Assembly: GCA_036743375.1 (NCBI GenBank)
Contig: DAINPP010000006.1
Span: 17,232 to 81,231 of the forward strand
Direction of reading: 5' to 3'
Length of the DNA stretch: 64,000 nucleotides
Source of the DNA: DAINPP01 sp036743375
GTDB lineage: Bacteria; Thermotogota; Thermotogae; MWEM01
Shown piece after piece: positions 25,349 to 34,742 of this stretch. Position 1 is the stretch's first letter, and each line of letters starts with the position of its first letter. The notes under the pieces were generated by a model. The model saw only the letters and a program-made list of their open reading frames with translations, was not told the origin of the DNA and did not search any database. The position numbers were made by a program, and so were the translations under genes.

Positions 25349-25699
25349 TTAGTCTTTATCGATCAATTCACCGCATTTTTTACAGTATCTCTTCTTATTT
25401 CCATCATCAAGCAGTTTCCATCCGATCCTCGTCTTCTTATCGCAGTTTGGACATACGACCATAACTTTTGATGTGCTGATCGGATTATCTGTATCGATGA
25501 TCCCGCCGTTTCTTTCCTGCTGAGTTGGTCTCTGATGTCTCTTGACAATGTTAATCTTGTCAGCGATGATCTTGGAATCCTTGGGAATAACTCTGAGGAC
25601 TCTTCCTCTCTTTCCCTTATCCTTACCAGAGATAACTTCAATAAGATCTTCTTTTTTAATAGTAAAATTGAATTTGCTTACTTTTTTAAGTTTTTTCAC
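25349..25699 (-). CDS. rplX: 50S ribosomal protein L24
   Basis: 116 residues. KOW motif VISGKDKGKRGRVLRVIPK, then HQRPTQQERNGGI. The C-terminus keeps two CxxC pairs (CPNC, CKKC), a zinc-ribbon variant. An early assembly protein at the tunnel exit. 61 bases without a gene separate it from rplE. Confidence 0.96.
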   Translation of the reverse strand: MKKLKKVSKFNFTIKKEDLIEVISGKDKGKRGRVLRVIPKDSKIIADKINIVKRHQRPTQQERNGGIIDTDNPISTSKVMVVCPNCDKKTRIGWKLLDDGNKKRYCKKCGELIDKD

Positions 25700-25711
25700 A
25701 ACAGCACCTCC

Positions 25712-26080
25712 TTATAATACCTCGGGTGCCAGGGATACTATTTTCATATAACCCTTTTCCCTTAATTCTCTCGCAACGGGCCCAAAGATTCTGGTTCCCT
25801 TTGGATTGTTCTGACCATCAATGATAACTGCTGCGTTGTCGTCAAATCTGACGTAAGTCCCATCAGGTCTTCCAACCTCTTTATGGGTTCTAACAACTAC
25901 CGCCTTTACTACATCCCCTGCCTTTACGTTGGAATGAGGTATGGCTTCCTTAACCGATGCAACAACGATATCACCAATAGAACCGAAATTTCTTCTTGAA
26001 CCGCCAAGAATGTTAATAACGAGCAATTTCTTCGCCCCTGAATTATCGGCAACGTTCATAATGGTTTCTCTGTAAATCAT
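25712..26080 (-). CDS. rplN: 50S ribosomal protein L14
   Basis: 122 residues; NVADNSGAKKLLVINILGG and GTRIFGPVARELREKGYMK. Lies at the subunit interface. Start overlaps the rpsQ stop by one base. Confidence 0.97.
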   Translation of the reverse strand: MIYRETIMNVADNSGAKKLLVINILGGSRRNFGSIGDIVVASVKEAIPHSNVKAGDVVKAVVVRTHKEVGRPDGTYVRFDDNAAVIIDGQNNPKGTRIFGPVARELREKGYMKIVSLAPEVL

Positions 26081-26373
26081 TATGCATCGCCTCCTTCAGA
26101 GTCGATAACCTCTGTATCAACCTCGTCAAGAACATCTCTTTCAACGATTTCGAGAACTTTCCATCTCTTTTCCTTACTAATCGGATTTGCTTCTATGATT
26201 TTTACGACATCGTGCATCTTACATGCATTTTCCCTGTCGTCAGCTTTATATTTCTTTGATCTCTTAATCATTTTGCCGGTAACTTTATGCTTTACACTTC
26301 TGCTGACAAGAACTACTACGGTCTTATCCATCTTGTCGCTCACAACTTCTCCGGTTAAAATTCTCTTAGGCAT
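26080..26373 (-). CDS. rpsQ: 30S ribosomal protein S17
   Basis: 97 residues; GEVVSDKMDKTVVVLVSRSV and HDVVKIIEANPISKEKRW. The C-terminal acidic extension (VEDVI-like run rich in Asp, Glu and Val) is longer than in E. coli. Confidence 0.96.
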   Translation of the reverse strand: MPKRILTGEVVSDKMDKTVVVLVSRSVKHKVTGKMIKRSKKYKADDRENACKMHDVVKIIEANPISKEKRWKVLEIVERDVLDEVDTEVIDSEGGDA

Positions 26374-26386
26374 CGTCTACCCTCCC

Positions 26387-26587
26387 TTATCTCTTGATTC
26401 CCAATTCACGTTCAGTGAGAATAGTCTTAAACCTTGCTATGTCTCTCTTGCATGATTTGATAAGATTTGTATTATCAAGTTGCTTTAAAGCTAATTGAAA
26501 ACGAAGGTTCATCAACTCTTTCTTTTTTTCTTCAAGCTTTTCGTTTAATTCTTCATCAGTAAATTGTCTCAGTTCACTGGCCTTCAT
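26387..26587 (-). CDS. rpmC: 50S ribosomal protein L29
   Basis: 66 residues from ATG 26587, MKASELRQFTDEELNEKL. GGAGGTGAATAAA directly upstream fixes this start; an in-frame start at 26620 would run 33 bases into rplP and is rejected. Helical hairpin at the tunnel exit. Confidence 0.96.
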   Translation of the reverse strand: MKASELRQFTDEELNEKLEEKKKELMNLRFQLALKQLDNTNLIKSCKRDIARFKTILTERELGIKR

Positions 26588-26588
26588 T

Positions 26589-27011
26589 TTATTCACCTCC
26601 AACAGCGTGCCTCTGTACAATCTTTGTCCTTATAGGAAGCTTGTCTGAAGCCTTTTTCAATGCCTTCTTGGCAAGTTCGTCAGGTACTCCGCCGATTTCA
26701 AACATGATTTTCCCTGGCTTTACAACAGATACCCACATGTCGACATTACCTTTACCCTTACCCTGTCTTGAATCCTGTGGCTGTTTTGTCACTGGCTTGT
26801 CAGGGAAGATTCTCATCCATAATTTACCGCTTCTCTTTAACGTTCTTACCATAGTAACTCTGCATGCCTCGATCTGTCTTGCTGTTATCCATCTGGCTTC
26901 CAAAGCTTTTAGACCGTATTCGCCAAAATGCACACTTGTACCGCCTTTTGCCTTTCCAGTCATCGTTCCACGCTGTTGCTTTCTATACTTAACCCTCTTG
27001 GGCATCAACAT
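26589..27011 (-). CDS. rplP: 50S ribosomal protein L16
   Basis: 140 residues; MPKRVKYRKQQRGTMTGKAK and GGVPDELAKKALKKASDKLP. Contacts the A-site tRNA. Two ATGs two codons apart (27011, 27005) are both possible. Confidence 0.97.
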   Translation of the reverse strand: MLMPKRVKYRKQQRGTMTGKAKGGTSVHFGEYGLKALEARWITARQIEACRVTMVRTLKRSGKLWMRIFPDKPVTKQPQDSRQGKGKGNVDMWVSVVKPGKIMFEIGGVPDELAKKALKKASDKLPIRTKIVQRHAVGGE

Positions 27012-27041
27012 CTGTAATTACCTCCTTCTCTACGTGAAGAA

Positions 27042-27701
27042 TTATTTATCAGTGGTGTATACCCAAACTTTTACACCAATAACTCCCATTTTTGTGTTCG
27101 CTACTGTAAAACCATAATCGATAGCTGCACTGAGAGTCTGAAGAGGAATTCTGCCTTCACGATACCATTCAGTTCTTGCAATTTCGGCTCCGCCAAGTCT
27201 TCCGGAAACCATAACTTTAATACCTTTTGCGCCACTCTTCATGGCATTTCTCATAACCCTTTTCATAGCTCTCTTGTGTGATGTTCGCTTCTCAAGCATA
27301 CTTGCAATGTTCTCTGCTACTAATAAGGCATCTGTCTCAGGTGTTTTGATTTCCTTTATATTCACAAAAACCTGCTTTGCAGTCAGCTTCTCCAGTTCTT
27401 CTCTGAGAACCTGAACTTCTGCACCTTTTCTACCAATAACGATACCAGGTTTAGCTGTGAAAATAGTAATTCTTACCTTGTTCTGGCTTGGTCTTTCGAT
27501 AAATACCTCATCAACACCTGCATCAGATTCGACCATCTGTCCACGTTTCGTCTTGATCTGGTACTTCTTGCCTCTGATCATCTTCCTGATCTTTTCATCT
27601 TCTATCAAATAATCGGAATAGTTTTTTCCACCAAACCAATTTGCCTGCCAATCCTTTGAAACTCCCAGTCTAAATCCTCTTGGATGTACTTTTTGACCCA
27701 C
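27042..27701 (-). CDS. rpsC: 30S ribosomal protein S3
   Basis: 219 residues. KH domain with KPGIVIGRKGAEVQVLREEL and C-terminal GRLGGAEIARTEWYREGRIP. With S4 and S5 it forms the mRNA entry channel. Confidence 0.97.
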   Translation of the reverse strand: MGQKVHPRGFRLGVSKDWQANWFGGKNYSDYLIEDEKIRKMIRGKKYQIKTKRGQMVESDAGVDEVFIERPSQNKVRITIFTAKPGIVIGRKGAEVQVLREELEKLTAKQVFVNIKEIKTPETDALLVAENIASMLEKRTSHKRAMKRVMRNAMKSGAKGIKVMVSGRLGGAEIARTEWYREGRIPLQTLSAAIDYGFTVANTKMGVIGVKVWVYTTDK

Positions 27702-27709
27702 GGCTCAAA

Positions 27710-28144
27710 TCACCTCGTTTCACTTTCGTCTTTATCCGCTGATACTGATCTGTCTTCTACTACTACTGTTATATGAGCCATTCTCTTGTAAAGGATATCA
27801 GCTCTTCCCCTACCTCTTGGCCAAACTCTCTTCATTCTTGGTCCTTCGTTTACGTATGTCTCTTTCACGTAAAGATTGTCTGCATCCAGTTCAAAATTGT
27901 TTATAGCGTTTGCAACCGCAGAATCAAGTACTTTTTTGACAAGAGCAGCACCCTTTTTAGGTGAGAATTCGAGTACATCCATCGCTCTGTCTACCTTAAT
28001 TCCCCTGATCGAGTTAACTACCGATCTGACTTTTTTCGGGGAGATTCTTAAATACTTGGCTGTTGCTCTGGCCTCGGTCACTGGTGTTTCAGCCTGATGC
28101 TCTTTTCTTTCTCTATGAAATACTGACCTTTTTGCGTGTGCCAT
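27710..28144 (-). CDS. rplV: 50S ribosomal protein L22
   Basis: 144 residues; AKYLRISPKKVRSVVNSIRG and RVWPRGRGRADILYKRMAHI. N- and C-terminal charged extensions beyond the usual 110 residues. Its beta hairpin lines the exit tunnel. Confidence 0.97.
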   Translation of the reverse strand: MAHAKRSVFHRERKEHQAETPVTEARATAKYLRISPKKVRSVVNSIRGIKVDRAMDVLEFSPKKGAALVKKVLDSAVANAINNFELDADNLYVKETYVNEGPRMKRVWPRGRGRADILYKRMAHITVVVEDRSVSADKDESETR

Positions 28145-28163
28145 TTCCTACAACTCCCCTTTC

Positions 28164-28457
28164 TTATTTACCAACCTGTCCGGCTTTAGCCTTCTTGTCA
28201 GCATGTCCGCCGAATCTTCTGGTAAATGAAAATTCTCCAAGCTTATGTCCTACCATGTTTTCACTTATATATACAGGTATATGCTTCAAACCATTATAAA
28301 CTGCTATCGTATGACCTACCATTTCAGGTATGATCGTTGATGATCTGCTCCATGTCTTTAATACTTCTTTCTTTCCGGCCTGATTCAATGCTCTCACCCT
28401 TTTCAGGAGCTTAGGCTGAACAAAAGGGCCTTTTCTGGAAGATCTACTCAAAGGCAT
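28164..28457 (-). CDS. rpsS: 30S ribosomal protein S19
   Basis: 97 residues; SRSSRKGPFVQPKLL and TWSRSSTIIPEMVGHTIAVY. Head protein partnering S13. Confidence 0.97.
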   Translation of the reverse strand: MPLSRSSRKGPFVQPKLLKRVRALNQAGKKEVLKTWSRSSTIIPEMVGHTIAVYNGLKHIPVYISENMVGHKLGEFSFTRRFGGHADKKAKAGQVGK

Positions 28458-28465
28458 TACCCCCT

Positions 28466-29305
28466 TTATCTTCTCTTAGTTTCGTTTCTTCTTCTGACGA
28501 TAAATTTATCAGAAGCCCTCTTACCTCTTCTGGTCTTATAACCTTTAGCAAGTGTACCCCAAGGACTCTGCGGATGCTTTCCACTCTTGGATCTTCCTTC
28601 ACCACCACCCATAGGGTGATCACAAGGGTTCATAACCATACCTCTTACTGTAGGTTTAATTCCCAGCCATCTTTTCTTACCGGCTTTACCATACACTTCG
28701 TTACTGTGATTTTCGTTACCAACAATACCGATGGTAGCCTTACAGCTCTCAAGTACTCTTCTTAATTCACCGGAAGGCATCTTAAGAAGAACATAGCCAC
28801 TCTCTCTTGCCATGATCTGCGCTGACAATCCAGCTGATCTTGCAATCTGTGCACCCTTTCCGGGTACAAATTCTATCGCATGAACCTGTGTACCAACGGG
28901 AATCTCCTTGAGCATCTTTGAGTTTCCTGCCTTGATTTCCGCGTCAGACCCACTTAATACTTCATCTCCAACGGAGAGTTTTCTTGGCGCAAGGATATAT
29001 CTCTTTTCACCATCTTTATAGAACAAAAGTGCTATTCTCGCTGATCTGTTCGGATCGTATTCAATTGACATGACTTTTGCCGGGATACCATCTTTGTTTC
29101 TCTTGAAGTCAACGATACGATACATTCTCTTATGACCGCCACCACGATGCCTTACAGTTACTCTACCTCTGTTGTTTCTACCTGCTGTCTTCTTAAGAGG
29201 TGCAAGTAATGATTTTTCAGGAGTCGTCTTTGTTATTTCAGCATAATCCTGACCTACGGCATATCTTCTAGTCGGGGTTGTTGGTTTATATCTTTTAAGT
29301 CCCAT
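28466..29305 (-). CDS. rplB: 50S ribosomal protein L2
   Basis: 279 residues; GRVTVRHRGGGHKRMYRIVD and the peptidyl-transferase-proximal GVVMNPCDHP-type segment, here GMVMNPCDHPMGGGEGRS with its conserved histidine. Primary 23S rRNA binder. Confidence 0.98.
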   Translation of the reverse strand: MGLKRYKPTTPTRRYAVGQDYAEITKTTPEKSLLAPLKKTAGRNNRGRVTVRHRGGGHKRMYRIVDFKRNKDGIPAKVMSIEYDPNRSARIALLFYKDGEKRYILAPRKLSVGDEVLSGSDAEIKAGNSKMLKEIPVGTQVHAIEFVPGKGAQIARSAGLSAQIMARESGYVLLKMPSGELRRVLESCKATIGIVGNENHSNEVYGKAGKKRWLGIKPTVRGMVMNPCDHPMGGGEGRSKSGKHPQSPWGTLAKGYKTRRGKRASDKFIVRRRNETKRR

Positions 29306-29323
29306 ATTCAGCTCCCCTTCCTA

Positions 29324-29623
29324 TTAATAAAGGTTCTCAAGATCAGAAATCGTGTAACCTTCCTGAAGCTTGACCATTGCTTTCTTCCAACTTCTTGTCT
29401 TTCCTCTGAACATTCCTCTGCGTTTCGGTTTGGGTTTCACGTTTAAAACGTTGACCTGCTCCACCTTTACTTCGTATATATTTTCAATGGCATCCTTGAT
29501 CAATCTTTTATTGGAGTCCCTGTGAACTTCAAAAGTATAAGTTCCGTGTGCCATGTTTGTTGTAGTTTTTTCAGTGAGTATTGGGCGAAGCAATACGTCT
29601 CTGTATTCAAGTTTTATAGCCAT
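29324..29623 (-). CDS. rplW: 50S ribosomal protein L23
   Basis: 99 residues; VLLRPILTEKTTTNMAHGTY. Docking site for trigger factor and SRP at the tunnel exit. One-base overlap with rplD. Confidence 0.97.
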   Translation of the reverse strand: MAIKLEYRDVLLRPILTEKTTTNMAHGTYTFEVHRDSNKRLIKDAIENIYEVKVEQVNVLNVKPKPKRRGMFRGKTRSWKKAMVKLQEGYTISDLENLY

Positions 29624-30297
29624 TAACCCAACACCTCCTCAATTTTTTTAACCGTGTCTTTTGTAAGGATTATCTTATCGTTGTTGATAATGTCGAAGAC
29701 GTTGAGGCCATCGACATTAACCTTTCCCTCTAACGCATTACCAGGATTATCAGCGATGATAACCTTAGTCTGTTTAATGTTCTTTCCGGACATCTTGGTA
29801 TTTTCGTACTGAGCCATCTTGAAAGGCAATACAACGAGATTCTTGTTTGAATCAACATCAAGAGCCTTTAAAACACCCTTGAAAGTCTTCGTCTTAATCT
29901 CATCCATTCTGAAATCGTCAATCACAATGAGGTTTCCCTCCCTGTATCTTGTACTTAACGCCGATTTCAATGCAAGCTGTTTCATTTTCTTAGGGAGTTT
30001 CATGTTGAAATCTCTGGGTTTCGGTCCGAAAGCCACTCCCCCGTGTCTCTGATGCGGGCCCTTCAAGCTTCCCTGTCTGGCACGTCCTGTATGCTTCTGT
30101 GGAAATGGTTTTTTACCAGTACCCTTTACTTCAGCACGTGTCTTTGTGGAGGCCGTTCCCTGTCTTCTGTTAGTGAGTTGCATGCGAACGTATCTGAACA
30201 TAACATCCTTGTTAGGATCTATGTCGAAGATATCAGCTCTTAATTCAACTTCACCGATATTCTGTCCCTTAAGGTCGAGAACTTCGATTTTTGCCAT
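29623..30297 (-). CDS. rplD: 50S ribosomal protein L4
   Basis: 224 residues; RQGTASTKTRAEVKGTGKKP and the tunnel-loop segment KHTGRARQGSLKGPHQRHGG. In many bacteria L4 represses the S10 operon; no evidence either way here. Confidence 0.97.
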   Translation of the reverse strand: MAKIEVLDLKGQNIGEVELRADIFDIDPNKDVMFRYVRMQLTNRRQGTASTKTRAEVKGTGKKPFPQKHTGRARQGSLKGPHQRHGGVAFGPKPRDFNMKLPKKMKQLALKSALSTRYREGNLIVIDDFRMDEIKTKTFKGVLKALDVDSNKNLVVLPFKMAQYENTKMSGKNIKQTKVIIADNPGNALEGKVNVDGLNVFDIINNDKIILTKDTVKKIEEVLG

Positions 30298-30321
30298 TTT
30301 TTCCTCCTTCCAGTCAAATCA

Positions 30322-30948
30322 TCAATATGATTTAACTGTGTTTGTGATGTAAACTAAACTGTTTCTTGCTCCAGGGATAGCACCCTTTACCGCAAGAAGA
30401 TTGTTTTCCTTGTCGACTCTGACGATTTCAAGGTTCTGAACCGTTACCTGAGTGTTTCCATACTGACCAGGCATCTTTTTCCCGGGAAATACCCTTGCAG
30501 GATAGGAATGCTGACCCGTACTACCGAGTGCCCTGTGGAACTTTGAACCGTGTGATTTTTCACCACCGCTGAAATTCCATCTCTTCATCGCACCTGAATA
30601 ACCCTTACCCTTTGAAACACCAACAACATCGACTTTCGTTCCCTCTTCAAAGAGTTCTACGGTAATCTCCTGTCCAAGTTCATACGCATCCACATCATCG
30701 ACTCTAAATTCTTTAAGATGCTTCATCGGCTCTACATTGGCCTTCTTAAAATGACCAAGAACCGGTTTTGTCATTCTCTGTTCCTTCTGTTTTTCAAAAC
30801 CGAGCTGTATGGATGTATATCCGTCTACTTCCTCGGTCTTTTTCTGAACAACCACGCAAGGTCCGGCTTGTACAACCGTCACAGGAATTCTCTTTCCATC
30901 CTTGTAAATCTGTGTCATTCCAATTTTCTTTCCGATTAATCCGCTCAT
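30322..30948 (-). CDS. rplC: 50S ribosomal protein L3
   Basis: 208 residues; LIGKKIGMTQIYKDGKRIPV and GSTGQHSYPARVFPGKKMPG with the conserved glutamine loop. Reaches the peptidyl transferase centre. Confidence 0.97.
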   Translation of the reverse strand: MSGLIGKKIGMTQIYKDGKRIPVTVVQAGPCVVVQKKTEEVDGYTSIQLGFEKQKEQRMTKPVLGHFKKANVEPMKHLKEFRVDDVDAYELGQEITVELFEEGTKVDVVGVSKGKGYSGAMKRWNFSGGEKSHGSKFHRALGSTGQHSYPARVFPGKKMPGQYGNTQVTVQNLEIVRVDKENNLLAVKGAIPGARNSLVYITNTVKSY

Positions 30949-30971
30949 TGCTGTACACCTCCAGTTATGTA

Positions 30972-31280
30972 TCAGAGCTTGATTTCGACATCTACCCCTG
31001 ATGGAAGATCAATTTTCATGAGCGCTTCCACTGTCTTTGGCTTGGGGTCCAAAATGTCTATGAGCCTTTTATGTACTCTTTTTTCAAAATGTTCTCTTGA
31101 ATCTTTGTGTTTGTGAGGTGATCTCAAAACACAGTAAACCGTTCTTTCAGTTGGTAAAGGAATAGGTCCTGAAACTTTTGCATTCGTCGTCTTAACGATT
31201 TCCACAATCTTACCAGATGACTGATCAAGCAATTCATGATCATATCCCTTTAATCTGATTCTTATCCTCTGTGAGGCCAT
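30972..31280 (-). CDS. rpsJ: 30S ribosomal protein S10
   Basis: 102 residues from ATG 31280 (MASQRIRIRLKGYDHELLDQ), with TTGGAGGG upstream; an in-frame start at 31304 is rejected because it precedes that site. Leads the S10 operon; also the NusE antitermination partner. Confidence 0.97.
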   Translation of the reverse strand: MASQRIRIRLKGYDHELLDQSSGKIVEIVKTTNAKVSGPIPLPTERTVYCVLRSPHKHKDSREHFEKRVHKRLIDILDPKPKTVEALMKIDLPSGVDVEIKL

Positions 31281-31314
31281 CTGCTTTTCCCTCCAATCAT
31301 ACAAAATACGCTAC

Positions 31315-31344
31315 AAAAGGGGAGCATCCATTCAAATGCTCCCC
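31315..31344 (-). terminator. Terminator hairpin between tuf and rpsJ
   Basis: On the minus strand GGGGAGCAT (31344-31336), an 8-base loop, then ATGCTCCCC (31327-31319) and TTTT: a perfect 9-base-pair stem. It follows tuf by about 50 bases and overlaps the expected transcription start of the promoter at 31348-31375. Confidence 0.8.
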
Positions 31345-31347
31345 CGC

Positions 31348-31375
31348 ATTATACACAATAATAGTAAAATGTAAA
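31348..31375 (-). promoter_or_regulatory. Candidate promoter of the S10 operon
   Basis: TTTACA (31370-31375), 16-base spacer, TATAAT (31348-31353). Initiation would fall near 31341, inside the 5' arm of the terminator hairpin, so the promoter and the tuf terminator share DNA. Confidence 0.55.
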
Positions 31376-31397
31376 TTAAAAGTATATTACACTTCTA

Positions 31398-32594
31398 TTA
31401 TTCGATGATTTCAGCGACAACTCCTGCTCCAACTGTTCTTCCGCCTTCTCTAACTGCAAATCTCATACCATCTTCAAGGGCAACCGGCTTGATAAGTTCG
31501 ATCGTAGCAACCATGTTGTCTCCAGGCATGATCATTTCCACGCCTTCACCAAGATCAACGACCTGTCCGGTAACATCAGCTGTTCTGATGTAGAACTGTG
31601 GTCTGTAACCCTTTGTGAATGGTGTGTGTCTTCCACCCTCTGCAGCCTTAAGCACGTAGATATTTGCCTTGAATTTCTTATGAGGTGTGATGGAACCTGG
31701 TTTGGCCAATACCTGTCCTCTTTCTACTTCATCCTTCTTCGTTCCTCTGAGAAGACATCCGACGTTGTCTCCTGCAACTCCTTCGTCAAGAAGTTTTCTG
31801 AACATTTCTACACCGGTACAGGTAGTCTGTGTTGTTGGTCTGATACCAACGATTTCTACTGAATCTCCAGGATGTACTGCTCCTCTTTCGATTCTACCCG
31901 TAACAACTGTTCCTCTACCCGTGATGGTGAAGATATCTTCGATAGGCATAAGGAAAGGCTTGTCCGTTTCTCTTTCAGGATCTGGGAAGTATTCGTCACA
32001 AGCATCCATCAATTCGTAGATATGCTGATTCCATTCGCCATCTGCGCTATCTTCTTCTCCAGCCTTAAGAGCTGAGCCTCTGATAACAGGAAGATCGTCT
32101 CCAGGGAATTTGTATTTTGTGAGAAGGTCTCTTACTTCCATTTCTACAAGATCGATCAATTCTTCATCGTCTACCATGTCACATTTATTTAAGAATACGA
32201 TGATTGCTGGTACGTTAACCTGACCGGCAAGCAAGACGTGTTCTCTTGTCTGAGGCATAGGACCGTCTGTAGCGGCAACAACAAGGATAGCTCCGTCCAT
32301 CTGCGCGGCACCAGTGATCATGTTCTTGATGTAGTCAGCGTGACCCGGACAGTCGATATGAGCGTAATGTCTCTTTTCTGTCTGGTATTCAACGTGTGCT
32401 GTGTTGATGGTGATTCCTCTTGCCTTTTCTTCAGGTGCCTTGTCGATTGTGTCAAATGCAGCAAATTCTGCGAGACCCTTCAAGCTGAGTGCCTTTGTGA
32501 TGGCTGCTGTAAGTGTCGTCTTACCATGGTCGATATGACCGATTGTTCCGATGTTAAGATGTGGTTTGGTTCTCTCAAACTTCTCTTTTGCCAT
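31398..32594 (-). CDS. tuf: Elongation factor Tu
   Basis: 398 residues. GTPase that delivers aminoacyl-tRNA. G1 GHIDHGKTT, G3 DCPGHADY, G4 NKCDMVDD, domain II TITGRGTVVTGRIERG. Placed between fusA and rpsJ, the normal str-S10 junction. Only copy in the window. Confidence 0.98.
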   Translation of the reverse strand: MAKEKFERTKPHLNIGTIGHIDHGKTTLTAAITKALSLKGLAEFAAFDTIDKAPEEKARGITINTAHVEYQTEKRHYAHIDCPGHADYIKNMITGAAQMDGAILVVAATDGPMPQTREHVLLAGQVNVPAIIVFLNKCDMVDDEELIDLVEMEVRDLLTKYKFPGDDLPVIRGSALKAGEEDSADGEWNQHIYELMDACDEYFPDPERETDKPFLMPIEDIFTITGRGTVVTGRIERGAVHPGDSVEIVGIRPTTQTTCTGVEMFRKLLDEGVAGDNVGCLLRGTKKDEVERGQVLAKPGSITPHKKFKANIYVLKAAEGGRHTPFTKGYRPQFYIRTADVTGQVVDLGEGVEMIMPGDNMVATIELIKPVALEDGMRFAVREGGRTVGAGVVAEIIE

Positions 32595-32643
32595 TTGTTA
32601 ATACCCTCCTCGTTATCGTTTAATAACAGTTTTAATAAGGTTC

Positions 32644-34716
32644 TTACTTATTTTTAAGAATCTTTTCAAGTGTTTTTTCATTCACTGCGTCATAATGCGA
32701 AAACTGTATTGTATATGTCGCTCTTCCCTGACTCAATGACCTTAATATTGTAGCATATCCAAACAGTTCTGACAATGGTACAAATGATTCAATCACCTTG
32801 GCGTTTGCCCTTGAATCAAAATTCTCTATTCTTCCTCTTCTCGTGTTGAGATCTCCGATAATATCACCCATGTATTCCTCAGGTGTTGTTACTTCAACAG
32901 CCATAATAGGCTCAAGAAGATAAGATTTTCCCTTCTTGAGGGCTTCCTTAAGAGACATCGATCCTGCTATCTTAAACGCCATTTCCGAACTGTCAACTTC
33001 ATGATAGGAACCATCATAAAGCGTCGCCTTGAGATCAACAACAGGATACCCCGCTACAGCACCATCCTGCATTGATTCTTCAATTCCAACCCTGATCGGG
33101 TTGATGTATTCCTTCGGAATAGAACCACCAACAGTTTTATCCTCAAACACAAAACCAGAACCCGCTTCGAGTGGTTCATACTTGACCTTAACATGTCCAT
33201 ACTGTCCTTTACCACCGCTCTGACGGGCATACTTCGCTTCCACATCAGAACCCTGTTTGATAGTTTCTCTGTATGAAACATGAGGTTTACCAACTCTAAC
33301 ATTTGCACCGAATTCTCTCTTGAGCCTGTCAATGATGATTTCAAGATGCAATTCACCCATTCCGCTGAGGAGTGTCTGACCTGTTTCGTTATCCACCTGT
33401 ACCTTCAGCGTCGGGTCTTCTTCCCTGAGTGCAGCAAGACCCTTACCAAGCTTGTTTACATCATTCTTGGTTTCAGGTTCTATCGCAATTTGAATAACCG
33501 GTTCAGGGAAGTTCATCTCTTCGAGAAGAAGCGGATTATCCATGGTGGCAAGACTGTCCCCGGTAGTCGTAAATTTAAAACCGATACCCGCAACAATTTC
33601 ACCGGCACCCACTTCATCTACGTCTTCTCTTTTGTCAGAATGCATGTAAATCAATCTGCTCAATCTTTCTTTCTTATCCTTGTTGACATTCTGTATATAA
33701 TTTCCTTTTTTCAAAGTACCGGAATAGACCCTGAAAAATGTCAATCTCCCGACAAACGGATCTGTCGCAACTTTAAAAGCAAGTGCAGCAAACGGACCAT
33801 CGTGATCTGCCCTGAGTTCAACAATCTCATCCGATCCGGGTACAATTGCCTGTACAGGTGGTACATCCTTTGGTGACGGGAGATAATCAACTACAGCATC
33901 AATAACAGGCTGAACACCTTTGTTCTTAAATGCCGTACCGCAAAATACGGGTACAAATTCTCCCTTAACCGTAGCCGCTCTGATCGCCTTCTTCAGTTTA
34001 TCTACAGGAACTTCTTCGCCTTCGAGATAATGTTCCATGATAGATTCATCGTACGAAGACATCTTTGCAACGAGATCCTCATGAAGTTCTTCCGCCTTCT
34101 CCACAAGATTCTCAGGAATTTCCTGCACGGAGAATGTCGTACCTTCCTTGTCATCCCAGACTAATGCCTGCATCGCAAGGAGATCCACTACACCGATGAA
34201 CGTATCTTCAGCACCGATCGGAATCTGTAATGGAAGCGGATTAGCTCCGAGCTTTTTTCTCATACTTTCTACGGACATGTCAAAATCTGCACCAAGCTTG
34301 TCCATTTTGTTCATGAACGCAATCCTCGGTACATCATATTTGTCCGCCTGTCTCCATACAGTTTCCGACTGTGGCTCAACGCCTGCGCAAACATCAAAAA
34401 CCGCAACGGCTCCGTCAAGAACTCTCAATGACCTTTCCACCTCAACCGTAAAGTCAACGTGTCCGGGTGTATCAATGATATTAATACGATGATCCTTCCA
34501 GAAAGCCGTAGTAGCAGCAGAAGTAATCGTTATACCTCGCTCCTTTTCCTGTTCCATCCAGTCCATTGTAGCGGTACCATCATCAACACTGCCAAGAGTC
34601 CTCTTCTTTCCAGTGTAGAACAAAATTCTTTCTGTAGTTGTAGTTTTACCAGCATCGATATGAGCCATAATACCTATATTTCTGACTCTCTCGAGAGGAA
34701 TCTGTTTATAAGACAC
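32644..34716 (-). CDS. fusA: Elongation factor G
   Basis: 690 residues. Translocation GTPase. G1 AHIDAGKTTTTERILFYTG, G2 region GITITSAATTAFW, G3 DTPGHVDFTVEVERSLRVLD, G4 NKMDKLGADF, and domain IV YARQSGGKGQYGHVKVKYEP. Length and order are normal for the canonical EF-G. Confidence 0.98.
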   Translation of the reverse strand: MSYKQIPLERVRNIGIMAHIDAGKTTTTERILFYTGKKRTLGSVDDGTATMDWMEQEKERGITITSAATTAFWKDHRINIIDTPGHVDFTVEVERSLRVLDGAVAVFDVCAGVEPQSETVWRQADKYDVPRIAFMNKMDKLGADFDMSVESMRKKLGANPLPLQIPIGAEDTFIGVVDLLAMQALVWDDKEGTTFSVQEIPENLVEKAEELHEDLVAKMSSYDESIMEHYLEGEEVPVDKLKKAIRAATVKGEFVPVFCGTAFKNKGVQPVIDAVVDYLPSPKDVPPVQAIVPGSDEIVELRADHDGPFAALAFKVATDPFVGRLTFFRVYSGTLKKGNYIQNVNKDKKERLSRLIYMHSDKREDVDEVGAGEIVAGIGFKFTTTGDSLATMDNPLLLEEMNFPEPVIQIAIEPETKNDVNKLGKGLAALREEDPTLKVQVDNETGQTLLSGMGELHLEIIIDRLKREFGANVRVGKPHVSYRETIKQGSDVEAKYARQSGGKGQYGHVKVKYEPLEAGSGFVFEDKTVGGSIPKEYINPIRVGIEESMQDGAVAGYPVVDLKATLYDGSYHEVDSSEMAFKIAGSMSLKEALKKGKSYLLEPIMAVEVTTPEEYMGDIIGDLNTRRGRIENFDSRANAKVIESFVPLSELFGYATILRSLSQGRATYTIQFSHYDAVNEKTLEKILKNK

Positions 34717-34742
34717 TATTCTTCCTCCATTAATTTAAACGA

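Noticed and set aside
33280..33876. 198-codon open frame antisense to fusA
   Set aside because: Shadow frame of EF-G.
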